Assembly (NCBI RefSeq): GCF_024756255.1
Contig: NZ_JANUHB010000001.1
Span: 1,116,001-1,180,000 of the forward strand
Direction: 5' to 3'
Source of the DNA: Massilia agilis
GTDB lineage: Bacteria > Pseudomonadota > Gammaproteobacteria > Burkholderiales > Burkholderiaceae_D
Length of the DNA stretch: 64,000 nt
Position numbers and translations under genes: made by a program. The notes under the pieces are model-generated. The model worked only from the letters and a program-made list of their open reading frames with translations. It was not told the DNA's origin and did no database searches. Positions 31,065 through 38,556 of this stretch are shown piece after piece (the first letter of the stretch is position 1; each line of letters begins with the position of its first letter).

Positions 31065-32582
31065 TTAACCGATCCGCACCGGGATGAAGATTTTGTCATC
31101 CCCGCGCTGGATCAGCAAGGCCACGGACTTGGAGGCTTTGCCTACCAGGTCACGTACCTGGTCAACAGACGAGACAGGCTTGCCGTTGACCGACAGGAGC
31201 ACGTCGCCGCGGCGCACGCCGGCAAACGCCGCCGCGCCCTGCGCGTCCTCGATCACCAGGCCCGACGGCAGGCCGGATTCGCGGCGCTCCATCGGGTCGA
31301 GCGGGCGCAACGCCAGGCCCAGCTTGGCGCCGTTGTCGGCTGTGCTGGCCATCTGCTCGGCGCGGTCGGCCTTGCTGTCGGCATTGCCCAGGGTCGCATT
31401 GAGCTGCACGACCTTCCCGTCGCGCCAGACTTCCAGCGCCGCCTTCTCGCCCGGCCGCGCGGTCGACAGCATCGCCGGCAGGTCGCCCGAGGCGATGATC
31501 GCCTGGCCGTTCAGCTTGCGGATGATGTCGCCCGTCTTCAGGCCCGCCTTCTCGCCGGGACCATTGCGCTCGACGTTCGACACCAGCGCGCCCTCGACCG
31601 TATCGAGCTTGAACGAATCGACCAGGCCCTGGTCCACTTCCTGCACCGTCACGCCCAGCTTGGCATGCTGCACCTTGCCGTGGGCGACGATCTGGTCCTT
31701 GATGCGCACCGCCACGTCGATCGGGATCGAGAACGACAGGCCCTGGTAGCCGCCGCTCTGGCTGAAGATCTGCGAGTTGATGCCCACCACTTCGCCGCGC
31801 GTGTTGAACAGCGGGCCGCCCGAGTTGCCGGGGTTGACGGCGACGTCGGTCTGGATGAACTGCACCCCGCCGTTGTCGATGGTGCGGCCCTTGGCGCTGA
31901 CCACGCCGGCGGTCACCGTGCTCTCCAGCCCATACGGCGAACCGATCGCCATGACCCACTCGCCCACCTGCAGGTTGCGCGTGTTACCGAGCGGGACCAC
32001 CGGCAGGTTCTTCCCGTCGATCTTGAGCACCGCGACGTCGGTCTTGGTATCCGAGCCGAGGACCTTGGCGCGGTACTCGCGGCGGTCCTGCAGCTTGACG
32101 GTGACTTCGTCTGCGTCGCGCACCACGTGCGCATTGGTCAGGATGACGCCGTCCGGGCTGACGATGAAGCCCGAGCCCTCGCCCATCATCATCGGGGCCT
32201 GGCCGCCGCGCTGGCCGCCGCGCGGCATGCCGGGCACGCCGAACTGGCGGAAGAAGTCGAAGAACGGATCGTCCTCGTCGATCTCGGGCATCTGGCGGCG
32301 GCGCATGCCGGTCTTGGTGCCGCCGACGACGCGGATGTTGACCACCGCCGGGCCGTTGCGCTTGACGATGGAAGTGAAGTCCGGCAGCGCCACCTGCGGG
32401 TCGGCCGGGCCCACGCTGGGCGCCACGGCAGCCGGCGCCGCAGCGGCGGCCGCCGCTTCTGCCATGGCGTTATTGTGATTGACTGCGATTGCGCCCACCG
32501 CCCCGCCAATGACGCCAGCCGCGCACAGCGCCAGCGTGAGACGTTTTGCGGTGATGGCAGTGACTGCACCTTCGTTTTGCAT
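31065..32582 (-). CDS. DegP/DegQ-type periplasmic serine endoprotease
   Basis: A 505-residue HtrA-family protease for envelope quality control. It has an N-terminal hydrophobic segment (LTLALCAAGVIGGAVGAIAV) that is either a signal peptide or an anchor, the trypsin-like domain with His in TNAHVVRDA, Asp in KTDVAVLKI and Ser in NPGNSGGPLFN, and two PDZ domains. The LA loop contains a glycine- and methionine-rich stretch (PGMPRGGQRGGQAPMMMGEG). ATG 32582 has an AGGAG site at normal distance. A PmrA/QseB-type box lies about 75 bases upstream, and the two-component genes follow. Confidence 0.93.
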   Translation of the reverse strand: MQNEGAVTAITAKRLTLALCAAGVIGGAVGAIAVNHNNAMAEAAAAAAAPAAVAPSVGPADPQVALPDFTSIVKRNGPAVVNIRVVGGTKTGMRRRQMPEIDEDDPFFDFFRQFGVPGMPRGGQRGGQAPMMMGEGSGFIVSPDGVILTNAHVVRDADEVTVKLQDRREYRAKVLGSDTKTDVAVLKIDGKNLPVVPLGNTRNLQVGEWVMAIGSPYGLESTVTAGVVSAKGRTIDNGGVQFIQTDVAVNPGNSGGPLFNTRGEVVGINSQIFSQSGGYQGLSFSIPIDVAVRIKDQIVAHGKVQHAKLGVTVQEVDQGLVDSFKLDTVEGALVSNVERNGPGEKAGLKTGDIIRKLNGQAIIASGDLPAMLSTARPGEKAALEVWRDGKVVQLNATLGNADSKADRAEQMASTADNGAKLGLALRPLDPMERRESGLPSGLVIEDAQGAAAFAGVRRGDVLLSVNGKPVSSVDQVRDLVGKASKSVALLIQRGDDKIFIPVRIG

Positions 32583-32656
32583 GTACGTGCTCCTGTTTTG
32601 GAAGAGATAATGGTTGGTGACTTCAGCTACGATGACTAGCATATTGCGACACCAGC

Positions 32657-32673
32657 CTTAAACCATGCTTAAG
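32657..32673. promoter_or_regulatory. PmrA/QseB-type direct-repeat box upstream of the protease-regulator-kinase operon
   Basis: CTTAAACCATGCTTAAG contains two CTTAA half-sites in direct repeat with 6 bases between them, the CTTAA(N)-N5-CTTAA(N) layout of PmrA and QseB boxes. It is 75 bases before the DegP-type gene, whose operon encodes a QseB/PmrA-like regulator, so autoregulation is plausible. A third partial CTAAGG follows at once. Confidence 0.6.
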
Positions 32674-32703
32674 CTAAGGCCGCCTCGCACCCCACCACTT
32701 CCC

Positions 32704-32826
32704 TCACCCGCAAAACGACAGCGCCGACACCACGGCCAGCGCGTTGTCCGGCCGCAGCCAGGCCTCGAATCCGGCCGCCAGCACGGCAGCGAGCACCAGC
32801 GCCAGGGCGAGCCGCAGCGCCTTCAT
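32704..32826 (-). CDS. 40-aa single-pass membrane protein coupled to the MFS gene
   Basis: A 40-residue protein starting MKALRLALALVLAAVLAAGF, a single membrane helix, and ending WLRPDNALAVVSALSFCG with a C-terminal Cys-Gly. Its ATG overlaps the MFS stop as ATGA, so it is very likely translated by coupling. I do not know a characterised family; small proteins of this kind can stabilise or tune a transporter. It lies between the MFS gene and the divergent-facing upstream region of the DegP operon (78 bases away). Confidence 0.65.
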   Translation of the reverse strand: MKALRLALALVLAAVLAAGFEAWLRPDNALAVVSALSFCG

Positions 32827-34043
32827 GCCAGCGCCAGCCGCACGCGCTCGACCGGCTGGTCGTCGATGCGGTAGTGCAGCAGGGCCGCGACCACGCCCAG
32901 GCCCACGCTGATGGTCCACACCAGCTGGTAGGAATGGGTGGCGTCGAACACCTTCCCGCCCAACCACACGCCGAAGAACGCGCCCAGCTGGTGGCCGAAG
33001 AACACAAAGCCGAACAGGGTGGCGATGTACTGCACGCCAAACACCTGCGACACCAGCCCATTGGTCAACGGCACCGTGCCCAGCCACAGGAAGCCCATCA
33101 CCGCGCAGAACGCGTACAAGGTCCAGGTGGACAGCGGCAGCAGCACGAAGGCGGCCATGACCAGCGCGCGCGCCAGGTACAGGGCCGCGAGCACGTGCTT
33201 GCGCCGCTGGAAGCCGCCGAGCCAGCCGAACACGTAGGTCCCCGCCACGTTGGCCAGCGCGATGATGGCCAGCCCGGTGACGCCGGCATTGCCCGGCAGC
33301 TGCTTGTCCGCCAAATAGGCCGGCAGGTGCGACGCGATGAACGCGAGCTGGAAACCGCAGGCGAAAAAGCCCAGGTTCAGCAGCCAGAAGCCGCGGTGCC
33401 CGAACGCCTCGCGCAGCGCCGCGCCCAGGGTCTGGCGTGCCTTGTCGGCGCCGCTCGTCGTGCGCTCGCGCAGCGGCAACGCGCACGGCAGCATCAGCGC
33501 GCACACGATGCCCAGCACACCCAGCGCGCCGGCCCAGCCGAGCGCACTGGTCAAGCCCTGCGTGACCGGCACCAGCAGGAACTGGCCCATGCCGCCGATC
33601 GCCCCGGCCATCCCCAATGCCCAGCTGCGCCGCTCCGGGGCCACCAGCCGGCTCAGGGCGCCATAGACGACACTGAAGGCCGTGCCCGACAGCGCCACGC
33701 CGATACACAGCCCGGCCGACAGGGTGAACGCGGCGACCGAGGGCGCCTGCGCCATCAGGATCAGCCCCGCGCCGTAGCACAGCAGGCCGCACACCACCAC
33801 CAGCCGCGCGCCAAAGCGGTCGGCCAGCATGCCGGTGAACGGCTGGGCCAGCCCCCATGCGAGGTTCTGCACCGCAAGCGCGAACCCGAACGCCTCGCGC
33901 GACCAGCCGCGCTCCAGCGTGACAGGCAGCAGGAACAGGCCCTGCGCGTGCCGCACGCCCATCGCCAGCCCGAGCACCAGCCCGCCCGCCGTCACGACCA
34001 CCCAGGGATGGCCCAACCAGTCCATTTTCCGTTGACTCGACAT
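32823..34043 (-). CDS. MFS transporter
   Basis: A 406-residue major facilitator with 12 predicted membrane helices and the motif-A-like GMLADRFGARLVVV after helix 2. The N-terminal pattern (HPWVVVTAGGLVLGLAMGVRHAQG, then WSREAFGFALAVQNLAWGL) is of the oxalate/formate-antiporter-like or monocarboxylate-type MFS found next to regulators; the substrate is not assigned. ATG 34043 has a GAGG site 7 bases upstream. The LysR gene is divergent, 123 bases away, and probably controls it. The 40-aa gene is coupled to its stop. Confidence 0.9.
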   Translation of the reverse strand: MSSQRKMDWLGHPWVVVTAGGLVLGLAMGVRHAQGLFLLPVTLERGWSREAFGFALAVQNLAWGLAQPFTGMLADRFGARLVVVCGLLCYGAGLILMAQAPSVAAFTLSAGLCIGVALSGTAFSVVYGALSRLVAPERRSWALGMAGAIGGMGQFLLVPVTQGLTSALGWAGALGVLGIVCALMLPCALPLRERTTSGADKARQTLGAALREAFGHRGFWLLNLGFFACGFQLAFIASHLPAYLADKQLPGNAGVTGLAIIALANVAGTYVFGWLGGFQRRKHVLAALYLARALVMAAFVLLPLSTWTLYAFCAVMGFLWLGTVPLTNGLVSQVFGVQYIATLFGFVFFGHQLGAFFGVWLGGKVFDATHSYQLVWTISVGLGVVAALLHYRIDDQPVERVRLALA

Positions 34044-34074
34044 CTCGTGCCTCACATTCCGTTTGTGAATACAT

Positions 34075-34092
34075 GGCGATCTTTGCATCGCC
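34075..34092. promoter_or_regulatory. Possible operator between MFS and LysR genes
   Basis: GGCGATCTTTGCATCGCC is an inverted repeat with perfect 6-base arms and a 6-base centre, in the divergent MFS/LysR promoter region. LysR-type sites are often of this size, but this one lacks the T-N11-A spacing in an obvious form, so the assignment is weak. Confidence 0.35.
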
Positions 34093-34166
34093 GCCGGTGT
34101 CGATTAAACTGCTTTCTGCTGAGCCGATCAAAGGATATTCCCGTCACCTTCGCATTCGCTACTGAC

Positions 34167-35078
34167 ATGTCACTACCACTCGTACGCCTCCCTTCCCTCG
34201 ACCTGGTGCGCGGCTTCGTCGCCGTTGGCCGGCGCATGAGCGTCACGCTCGCCGCGCGCGACCTGTGCCTGACCCAATCGGCGGTGAGCCGGCAGGTGCA
34301 GGCGCTGGAAGACGCGCTCGGGGTCAAACTGTTGGTGCGCGGCTATCGTTCGATCGCGTTCACGCCCGAGGGCGAGCGCCTGTTCCGCGCTGCCGATGGC
34401 GCGCTGGCCCAGTTGCAGGACGTGATCCACGCGGTGAAAGGCCCGTCCGGGCGCCGGCTGGTGACGCTCACCTCGACCTCCGGCCTGACCGGACTGTGGC
34501 TGATCGAGCGGCTCGGCGCCTTCCTGCGGGCCCACCCGGACATCGAAGTGCGCGTGTCCGCCAACGACCGCGCGGTGGACCTGGCGGGCGAAGGCATCGA
34601 CCTGGCGATCCGCTACGGCGCGCGCGAGGCGATGCCCAGGGGAGCCGAGTACCTGTTCGGGGAGTCGGTGCTGCCGGTGGCGCACCCGTCGCTGCACGTG
34701 AAGGCGTTGGCCAGCCCGGCCGATGTCGCGCGCCACACGCTGCTGCAATTCGATGGCCCCTACCGGCCCTGGCTGCAATGGGGCGAGTGGTTCGCCAGCC
34801 AGGGGTGGGACGAGGTGCGCCCCAAGGCCGTGCTGCGGTTTAACCAGTACGACCAGCTGGTGCACGCCGCGGTGGCCGGCCAGGGCATCGCGCTGGGCCG
34901 CCGGCCGCTGGTGGCCGCGATGCTGGCCGACGGGCGGCTGCGCGCCATTTCGGCCCCCTTGCCCGGCCCGGCCACCGACTACGCCTACTGGCTGCTGCAC
35001 GCGCACCCCGAGCCCGCGCCCGAAGTGGTGCATGTGATGCGCTGGATACGCGACGAAGCTGCCCTCGTACGCGAATGA
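34167..35078 (+). CDS. LysR-family transcriptional regulator (GcvA-like)
   Basis: A 303-residue LysR regulator. The N-terminal winged HTH includes LAARDLCLTQSAVSRQVQALEDALG, followed by FTPEGERLF and a periplasmic-binding-like effector domain. The pattern RLPSLDLVRGFVAVGRRMSVTLAARDL and the IDLAIRYG loop resemble the GcvA/AmpR branch. It is divergent from the MFS gene and is its likely regulator. ATG 34167 gives a normal LysR N-terminus; the frame is open upstream but without family features. Confidence 0.92.
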   Translation: MSLPLVRLPSLDLVRGFVAVGRRMSVTLAARDLCLTQSAVSRQVQALEDALGVKLLVRGYRSIAFTPEGERLFRAADGALAQLQDVIHAVKGPSGRRLVTLTSTSGLTGLWLIERLGAFLRAHPDIEVRVSANDRAVDLAGEGIDLAIRYGAREAMPRGAEYLFGESVLPVAHPSLHVKALASPADVARHTLLQFDGPYRPWLQWGEWFASQGWDEVRPKAVLRFNQYDQLVHAAVAGQGIALGRRPLVAAMLADGRLRAISAPLPGPATDYAYWLLHAHPEPAPEVVHVMRWIRDEAALVRE

Positions 35079-35100
35079 CGCGATGACGCGGGCGCGCGCA

Positions 35101-36006
35101 TCAGCGCACGCGCTGGCCCGCCTCGCGCAGGTGATGGATCAGGTCGCGTGCCGCCTGCGGCAGCTCGCCCAGGCTGCGAAAGCAGATGCTCAAGCCGCGC
35201 TCGGACCACTCGTCGGCCAGCTCGACGATCTGTAAGTCCTGCGCATGCCGCAGTGCCGCGCGTCGCGGCACCACGCTGATGCCCACGCCTCCGGCCACCA
35301 GCTGGCACACGCCCTCCATGCCGCGCACGCTGATGCGCACCTTCAGGTGCTGGGCCAGCGCCGCCGCATGCCCGGCCAGGTGCTGGAACAAGGCGCTGTC
35401 GCCGGCCAGCCCCACGAAGTCGTGCTCGAGGCAAGCCGCGAAAGCCACCGCCCCGCGTTCGCCCGCGTGTGCCAGCGGGTGGCCGTGCGGCGCGATCGCC
35501 ACCAGCGGATCCGGAGCGAGCGGCAGCGTCTCCAGCGACAGCGGCGCCACTGCATCCGACACGATCCCGAGGTGCCAGTTGCCCGATGCGACCATGCGCA
35601 CGATGTCCACGCTCTGGCGCTCCTCGGACTCGATCGCCACCGCCGGCTGCTCGGCGAGGAAAGGCACCAGCAGCGCAGGCAGCAACTCGCTGGCGAAGGT
35701 GGTGTTGTAGAGCATGCGGATGGTGGCCGCGCGCCCGCTGCCGAATGCGCCCATCTCCGACCGCAACTGGTCCACCTGCGCCAGCACCGCCCTGGCATGC
35801 GACAGCAAGGTAATGCCCGGCGCGGTCGGGCGCACCCGCCCCTTGCCGCGCTCCAGCAGCTTGTGACCGAGGCTGTCCTCCATGGCGGCAAGCCGCGCGC
35901 TGGCCGACGCCGGCGACAGGTACGAGGCGCGCGCGCCGGCGGTAATGCTGCCGCCATCGACAATATTCACGAACAGGCGCAGGTCAACCAGGTCGAATCG
36001 CAGCAT
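35101..36006 (-). CDS. LysR-family transcriptional regulator (TauE-linked)
   Basis: A 301-residue LysR regulator with the HTH segment LRLFVNIVDGGSITAGARASYLSPASASARLAAMEDSLG divided over the usual two helices, then LLERGKGRVRPT and an effector domain (LGIVSDAV, FVGLAGDSALF). It is divergent from the TauE/SafE exporter, the common arrangement for LysR-controlled exporters, with a set of three half-sites in between at 36033-36061. It is convergent with the other LysR gene, 22 bases away. Confidence 0.92.
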   Translation of the reverse strand: MLRFDLVDLRLFVNIVDGGSITAGARASYLSPASASARLAAMEDSLGHKLLERGKGRVRPTAPGITLLSHARAVLAQVDQLRSEMGAFGSGRAATIRMLYNTTFASELLPALLVPFLAEQPAVAIESEERQSVDIVRMVASGNWHLGIVSDAVAPLSLETLPLAPDPLVAIAPHGHPLAHAGERGAVAFAACLEHDFVGLAGDSALFQHLAGHAAALAQHLKVRISVRGMEGVCQLVAGGVGISVVPRRAALRHAQDLQIVELADEWSERGLSICFRSLGELPQAARDLIHHLREAGQRVR

Positions 36007-36032
36007 GTGTTTTCCATTCGAGAGGTGCAGGC

Positions 36033-36061
36033 TTCGGCAATGCCGAAACCGGGCTTTGGCA
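36033..36061. promoter_or_regulatory. Overlapping palindromes, likely LysR operator
   Basis: TTCGGCAATGCCGAA (36033-36047) is a perfect palindrome with a one-base centre, and its right half starts a second, imperfect palindrome with TTTGGCA at 36055-36061. Three TTCGGCA-type half-sites at regular distance between the divergent LysR and TauE/SafE genes fit a LysR recognition plus activation site. Confidence 0.55.
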
Positions 36062-36104
36062 AAGACAGCTTCGCGTTCACGGCGCCGTACGCAAGAATGG
36101 CGTC

Positions 36105-36839
36105 ATGTCTGCTCTCATTTTCATCGTCTTTGTGCTGGCCGGTATTGTAAAGGGCGTCATCGGCATGGGCTTGCCCACGGTTGCCGTGGCCCTGCTGGGC
36201 ATGCTGATGGCGCCGCAGGAGGCCGCCGCCATCCTGGTCATCCCGTCGCTGGTCACCAACCTCGCCCAGTTGCTGGCAGGCCCCAGGCTGGGCGCCCTGT
36301 CCCGGCGCTTTGGCCTGCTGGTTGCGGGCATCGTCGCCGGCACCTTGCTGGCTGCCGCTGCTGGCGCCACCCAGGCTCCGGCCGCAGCGCATGCCCTGCT
36401 CGGGGCCGCGCTGGTCGCGTATGCGGTGCTGGGACTTGGGCAGGTGCGCTTTGCCGTCGACGGCGCGCGCGAACGGCTGCTGGCCCTGCCCGTGGGCGCG
36501 GCCACCGGCGCAATCACCGCGCTGACCGGCGTGTTCGTGATCCCGGCCGTGCCTTTCGTGCAGGCGACCGGGCTGGAAAAAGACGAGCTGGTACAGGCCC
36601 TGGGCCTGTGCTTCACCGCCTCCACGCTGGCCCTCGGCGCGGCGCTGCTGTGGACCGGCCAGTTCCACGCCGCGCTCGGGTGGGCCTCGGTGCTCGCGGT
36701 GGCGCCGGCCATGCTCGGCATGTACCTTGGCCAGCTGCTGCGTGCTCGCATCAGCGCGGCGGTGTTCCGGCGCTGGTTCCTGCTTGCCCTGCTCGCCAGC
36801 GGCGTCATCTTCCTGGTGAAATATGTGCGCCACGCCTGA
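36105..36839 (+). CDS. Sulfite exporter TauE/SafE family protein
   Basis: A 244-residue membrane protein with about 8 helices. The family repeats are visible: GIVKGVIGMGLPTVAVALLG near the N-terminus and GAATGAITALTGVF for the second half (here AATGAITALTGVFVIPAVPF). TauE/SafE proteins move organosulfonates, sulfite or other anions; the substrate here is unknown. The start ATG 36105 follows the LysR operator region by about 45 bases. The small GNAT-like gene overlaps its end by 17 bases. Confidence 0.9.
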   Translation: MSALIFIVFVLAGIVKGVIGMGLPTVAVALLGMLMAPQEAAAILVIPSLVTNLAQLLAGPRLGALSRRFGLLVAGIVAGTLLAAAAGATQAPAAAHALLGAALVAYAVLGLGQVRFAVDGARERLLALPVGAATGAITALTGVFVIPAVPFVQATGLEKDELVQALGLCFTASTLALGAALLWTGQFHAALGWASVLAVAPAMLGMYLGQLLRARISAAVFRRWFLLALLASGVIFLVKYVRHA

Positions 36840-37083
36840 CGACGCGGCAGGCCGGTTGGTGCTGGACCTGGCCCAGGCCGCGGACGGCACGTTGCGCGGC
36901 CACGGCTGGGTGGGCGCCAGCCAGGTGGGCGCGCTCGAATTCGAGTGTCGCGACGGCGCGCTGGTCGTCACCGTGTTGTATGTGCGGCCGGCCTGGCGCC
37001 GTCGCGGGCTGGCGCGACGCATGCTCGCGCTGCTGCAGGAACGCACGGGGTGCCGCACGCTGTGCCTGCCCGGCCGGCCGTGA
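36823..37083 (+). CDS. Short GNAT-like protein (probable acetyltransferase core fragment)
   Basis: An 86-residue protein whose second half matches GNAT motif A (VTVLYVRPAWRRRGLARRMLALL), the acetyl-CoA pyrophosphate loop, but it ends just after it (CRTLCLPGRP), whereas full GNAT domains need about 140 residues. It starts inside the TauE/SafE gene with a 17-base overlap. It could be a minimal GNAT of the YjdJ/GtnR2 type or a decayed remnant; it has no frameshift that I can see. Confidence 0.55.
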   Translation: MCATPDDAAGRLVLDLAQAADGTLRGHGWVGASQVGALEFECRDGALVVTVLYVRPAWRRRGLARRMLALLQERTGCRTLCLPGRP

Positions 37084-37089
37084 TCGTTT

Positions 37090-37701
37090 TCAGGAAGCCT
37101 GCGACTGCCGCGCAAAAGCCAGCGCATCCTCGAGCCGGTCGTTCCCCCAGAACAGCTCGTCGCCCACGAAAAAGCTCGGTGCGCCAAAGATGCCGCGGGC
37201 CCTGGCCTCTTCGGTGTTTTCGCGCAGCCGCCGCTTGTTCTCGTCGGACAGCGCCGCAGCGATTACCGCGTGCGGATCGTCCACCAGCCCGTCGAGCGCG
37301 GCCAGCACGTTCGCTTCTTCGTTGATCTCCAGGTCGTCGCGCCAGTTCTGCGACATCACGCGCTCGCAGAACGGCACCATCCAGTCGCTGCCCGCGCCAA
37401 GCACGGCCACCCGCAGCGGCAGCAACGCCACGCGCGGGAACACCGAAGGGCGCCGGAACGGCAGGCCGTACTTGCGCGCCTGGCGCGCCACATCCTTCCA
37501 GGCGTATTCGCCCTTCTCCTTTTGCAGCACGAAAGGCGAGGTGGACCACCCCAATTCCTTGAAGATCGGCCCGAGCAAAAAAGGCCGCCATTGAACGCGC
37601 ACGCCGGCGGCCTTGGCCAGCGCCTCGATGCGCATCACCGAGAGATAGCTGTAGTTGCTGCCGAACTCGAACCAGAACTGGAGCGTGGGGGTGTCGGTCA
37701 T
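37090..37701 (-). CDS. DsbA-family 2-hydroxychromene-2-carboxylate isomerase-like protein
   Basis: A 203-residue kappa-GST/HCCA-isomerase family protein with a thioredoxin fold. The catalytic serine is in FWFEFGSNYSYLS (residues about 9-21), followed by QWRPFLLGPIFKELGW and the late GIFGAPSFFVGDELFWGNDRL segment. True HCCA isomerases act in naphthalene degradation using glutathione; isolated homologues like this one have unknown substrates. It is convergent with the GNAT-like gene, 6 bases apart. Confidence 0.88.
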   Translation of the reverse strand: MTDTPTLQFWFEFGSNYSYLSVMRIEALAKAAGVRVQWRPFLLGPIFKELGWSTSPFVLQKEKGEYAWKDVARQARKYGLPFRRPSVFPRVALLPLRVAVLGAGSDWMVPFCERVMSQNWRDDLEINEEANVLAALDGLVDDPHAVIAAALSDENKRRLRENTEEARARGIFGAPSFFVGDELFWGNDRLEDALAFARQSQAS

Positions 37702-37810
37702 GATGGGCTCGTCAAGAAAATGCCGGTAGCTGAGTCTATGACCTGTCGGCTTGTCGCACAAACAAATTGTGCGCATGGGATGGATGCGTGCCGCGCATGC
37801 CAGACGCACA

Positions 37811-37831
37811 AAGGGCGCCCGAAGGCGCCCT
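37811..37831 (-). terminator. Rho-independent terminator after hsp20
   Basis: On the minus strand AGGGCGCC TTCG GGCGCCCT forms a perfect 8-base stem with a TTCG tetraloop, followed by TTTGTG, starting 26 bases after the hsp20 stop. On the plus strand it is preceded by an A-run and followed by CTTT, so weak bidirectional action is possible. Confidence 0.8.
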
Positions 37832-37856
37832 CTTTCAGCATACTGCCCGTCGTGTC

Positions 37857-38318
37857 TTAGGCGGCCTGGCGTTGTTCCAGCGCCTCGACGTTGTGGGTGT
37901 TGCCGTTGCCGTCCGCGATCTGGATCTTGCGCGGCTTGAAGGCTTCCGGCACTTCGCGCACCAGTTCGATGGTCAGCATGCCGTTGTCGAACGAAGCCGT
38001 GGTCACCTTCACATGGTTGGCCAGCTGGAAGCGCTGTTCGAAGTCGCGCGCAGCGATGCCACGGTGCAGGAAGGTTTTCTGGGTGTCGTCCTTGCGCTTG
38101 CGGCCAGTCACGGCCAGGGTGTCGCGCTCGGTGACGATTTCCACTTCGTCGCGGCTGAAGCCTGCCAGTGCCATCACGATGCGGTACTGGTCTTCGCTCA
38201 CCAGCTCGATGTTGTACGGCGGGTAGCTCGGGGCCTCCGCGCGCTGTTCGAGCAGGCTGGCCAGGCGGTCGAAACCGATAGCGGAACGGTAGAGAGGAGT
38301 AAGGTCGAAAGTACGCAT
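37857..38318 (-). CDS. Small heat-shock protein, IbpA/Hsp20 family
   Basis: A 153-residue alpha-crystallin-type holdase of the IbpA class: N-terminal RTFDLTPLYRSAIGFDRL, the crystallin domain from YNIELVSEDQYRIVMALAGF to FDNGMLTIELVREVPE, and a C-terminal tail with the PRKIQI anchoring motif. It binds unfolding proteins in the cytosol. ATG 38318 has AAGGA spaced 7 bases. A sigma-32-like promoter lies about 70-95 bases upstream and a strong terminator follows, so it is a single-gene heat-shock unit. Confidence 0.95.
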   Translation of the reverse strand: MRTFDLTPLYRSAIGFDRLASLLEQRAEAPSYPPYNIELVSEDQYRIVMALAGFSRDEVEIVTERDTLAVTGRKRKDDTQKTFLHRGIAARDFEQRFQLANHVKVTTASFDNGMLTIELVREVPEAFKPRKIQIADGNGNTHNVEALEQRQAA

Positions 38319-38386
38319 GATAAATATCCTTTTCAAGTTAAGCGATATATGTTGTCGGACCTCATTGAGCATCCGATGCACCCAAT

Positions 38387-38413
38387 CTAATGGCATGTCG
38401 AGGGGTTTTCAAG
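38387..38413 (-). promoter_or_regulatory. Sigma-32-like promoter for hsp20
   Basis: On the minus strand CTTGAAA (38407-38413) is followed after 13 bases by GCCATTAG (38387-38394). The -35 matches the RpoH consensus exactly; the -10 keeps CCAT of CCCCATnT. It would give a 5' leader of about 60 bases containing the ribosome-binding site. Confidence 0.55.
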
Positions 38414-38556
38414 ACGTACGAAATACGGTTTTTCGCGCCTCCTTTTAAATTTTGTTTGCATCCGTTCCGTGCGGCATTTGCTCTTGCCGGGCGGTGCTAC
38501 ACTCCCCGGCTGCCGGTCCCGCCGGTTTTCCCGACGCTCATTTTTCACTGACAAAC

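Noticed and set aside
38319-38386. ROSE-type RNA thermometer in the hsp20 leader
   Set aside because: The leader has an AAGGA site, but I could not find the conserved pairing of a ROSE or fourU element by eye.
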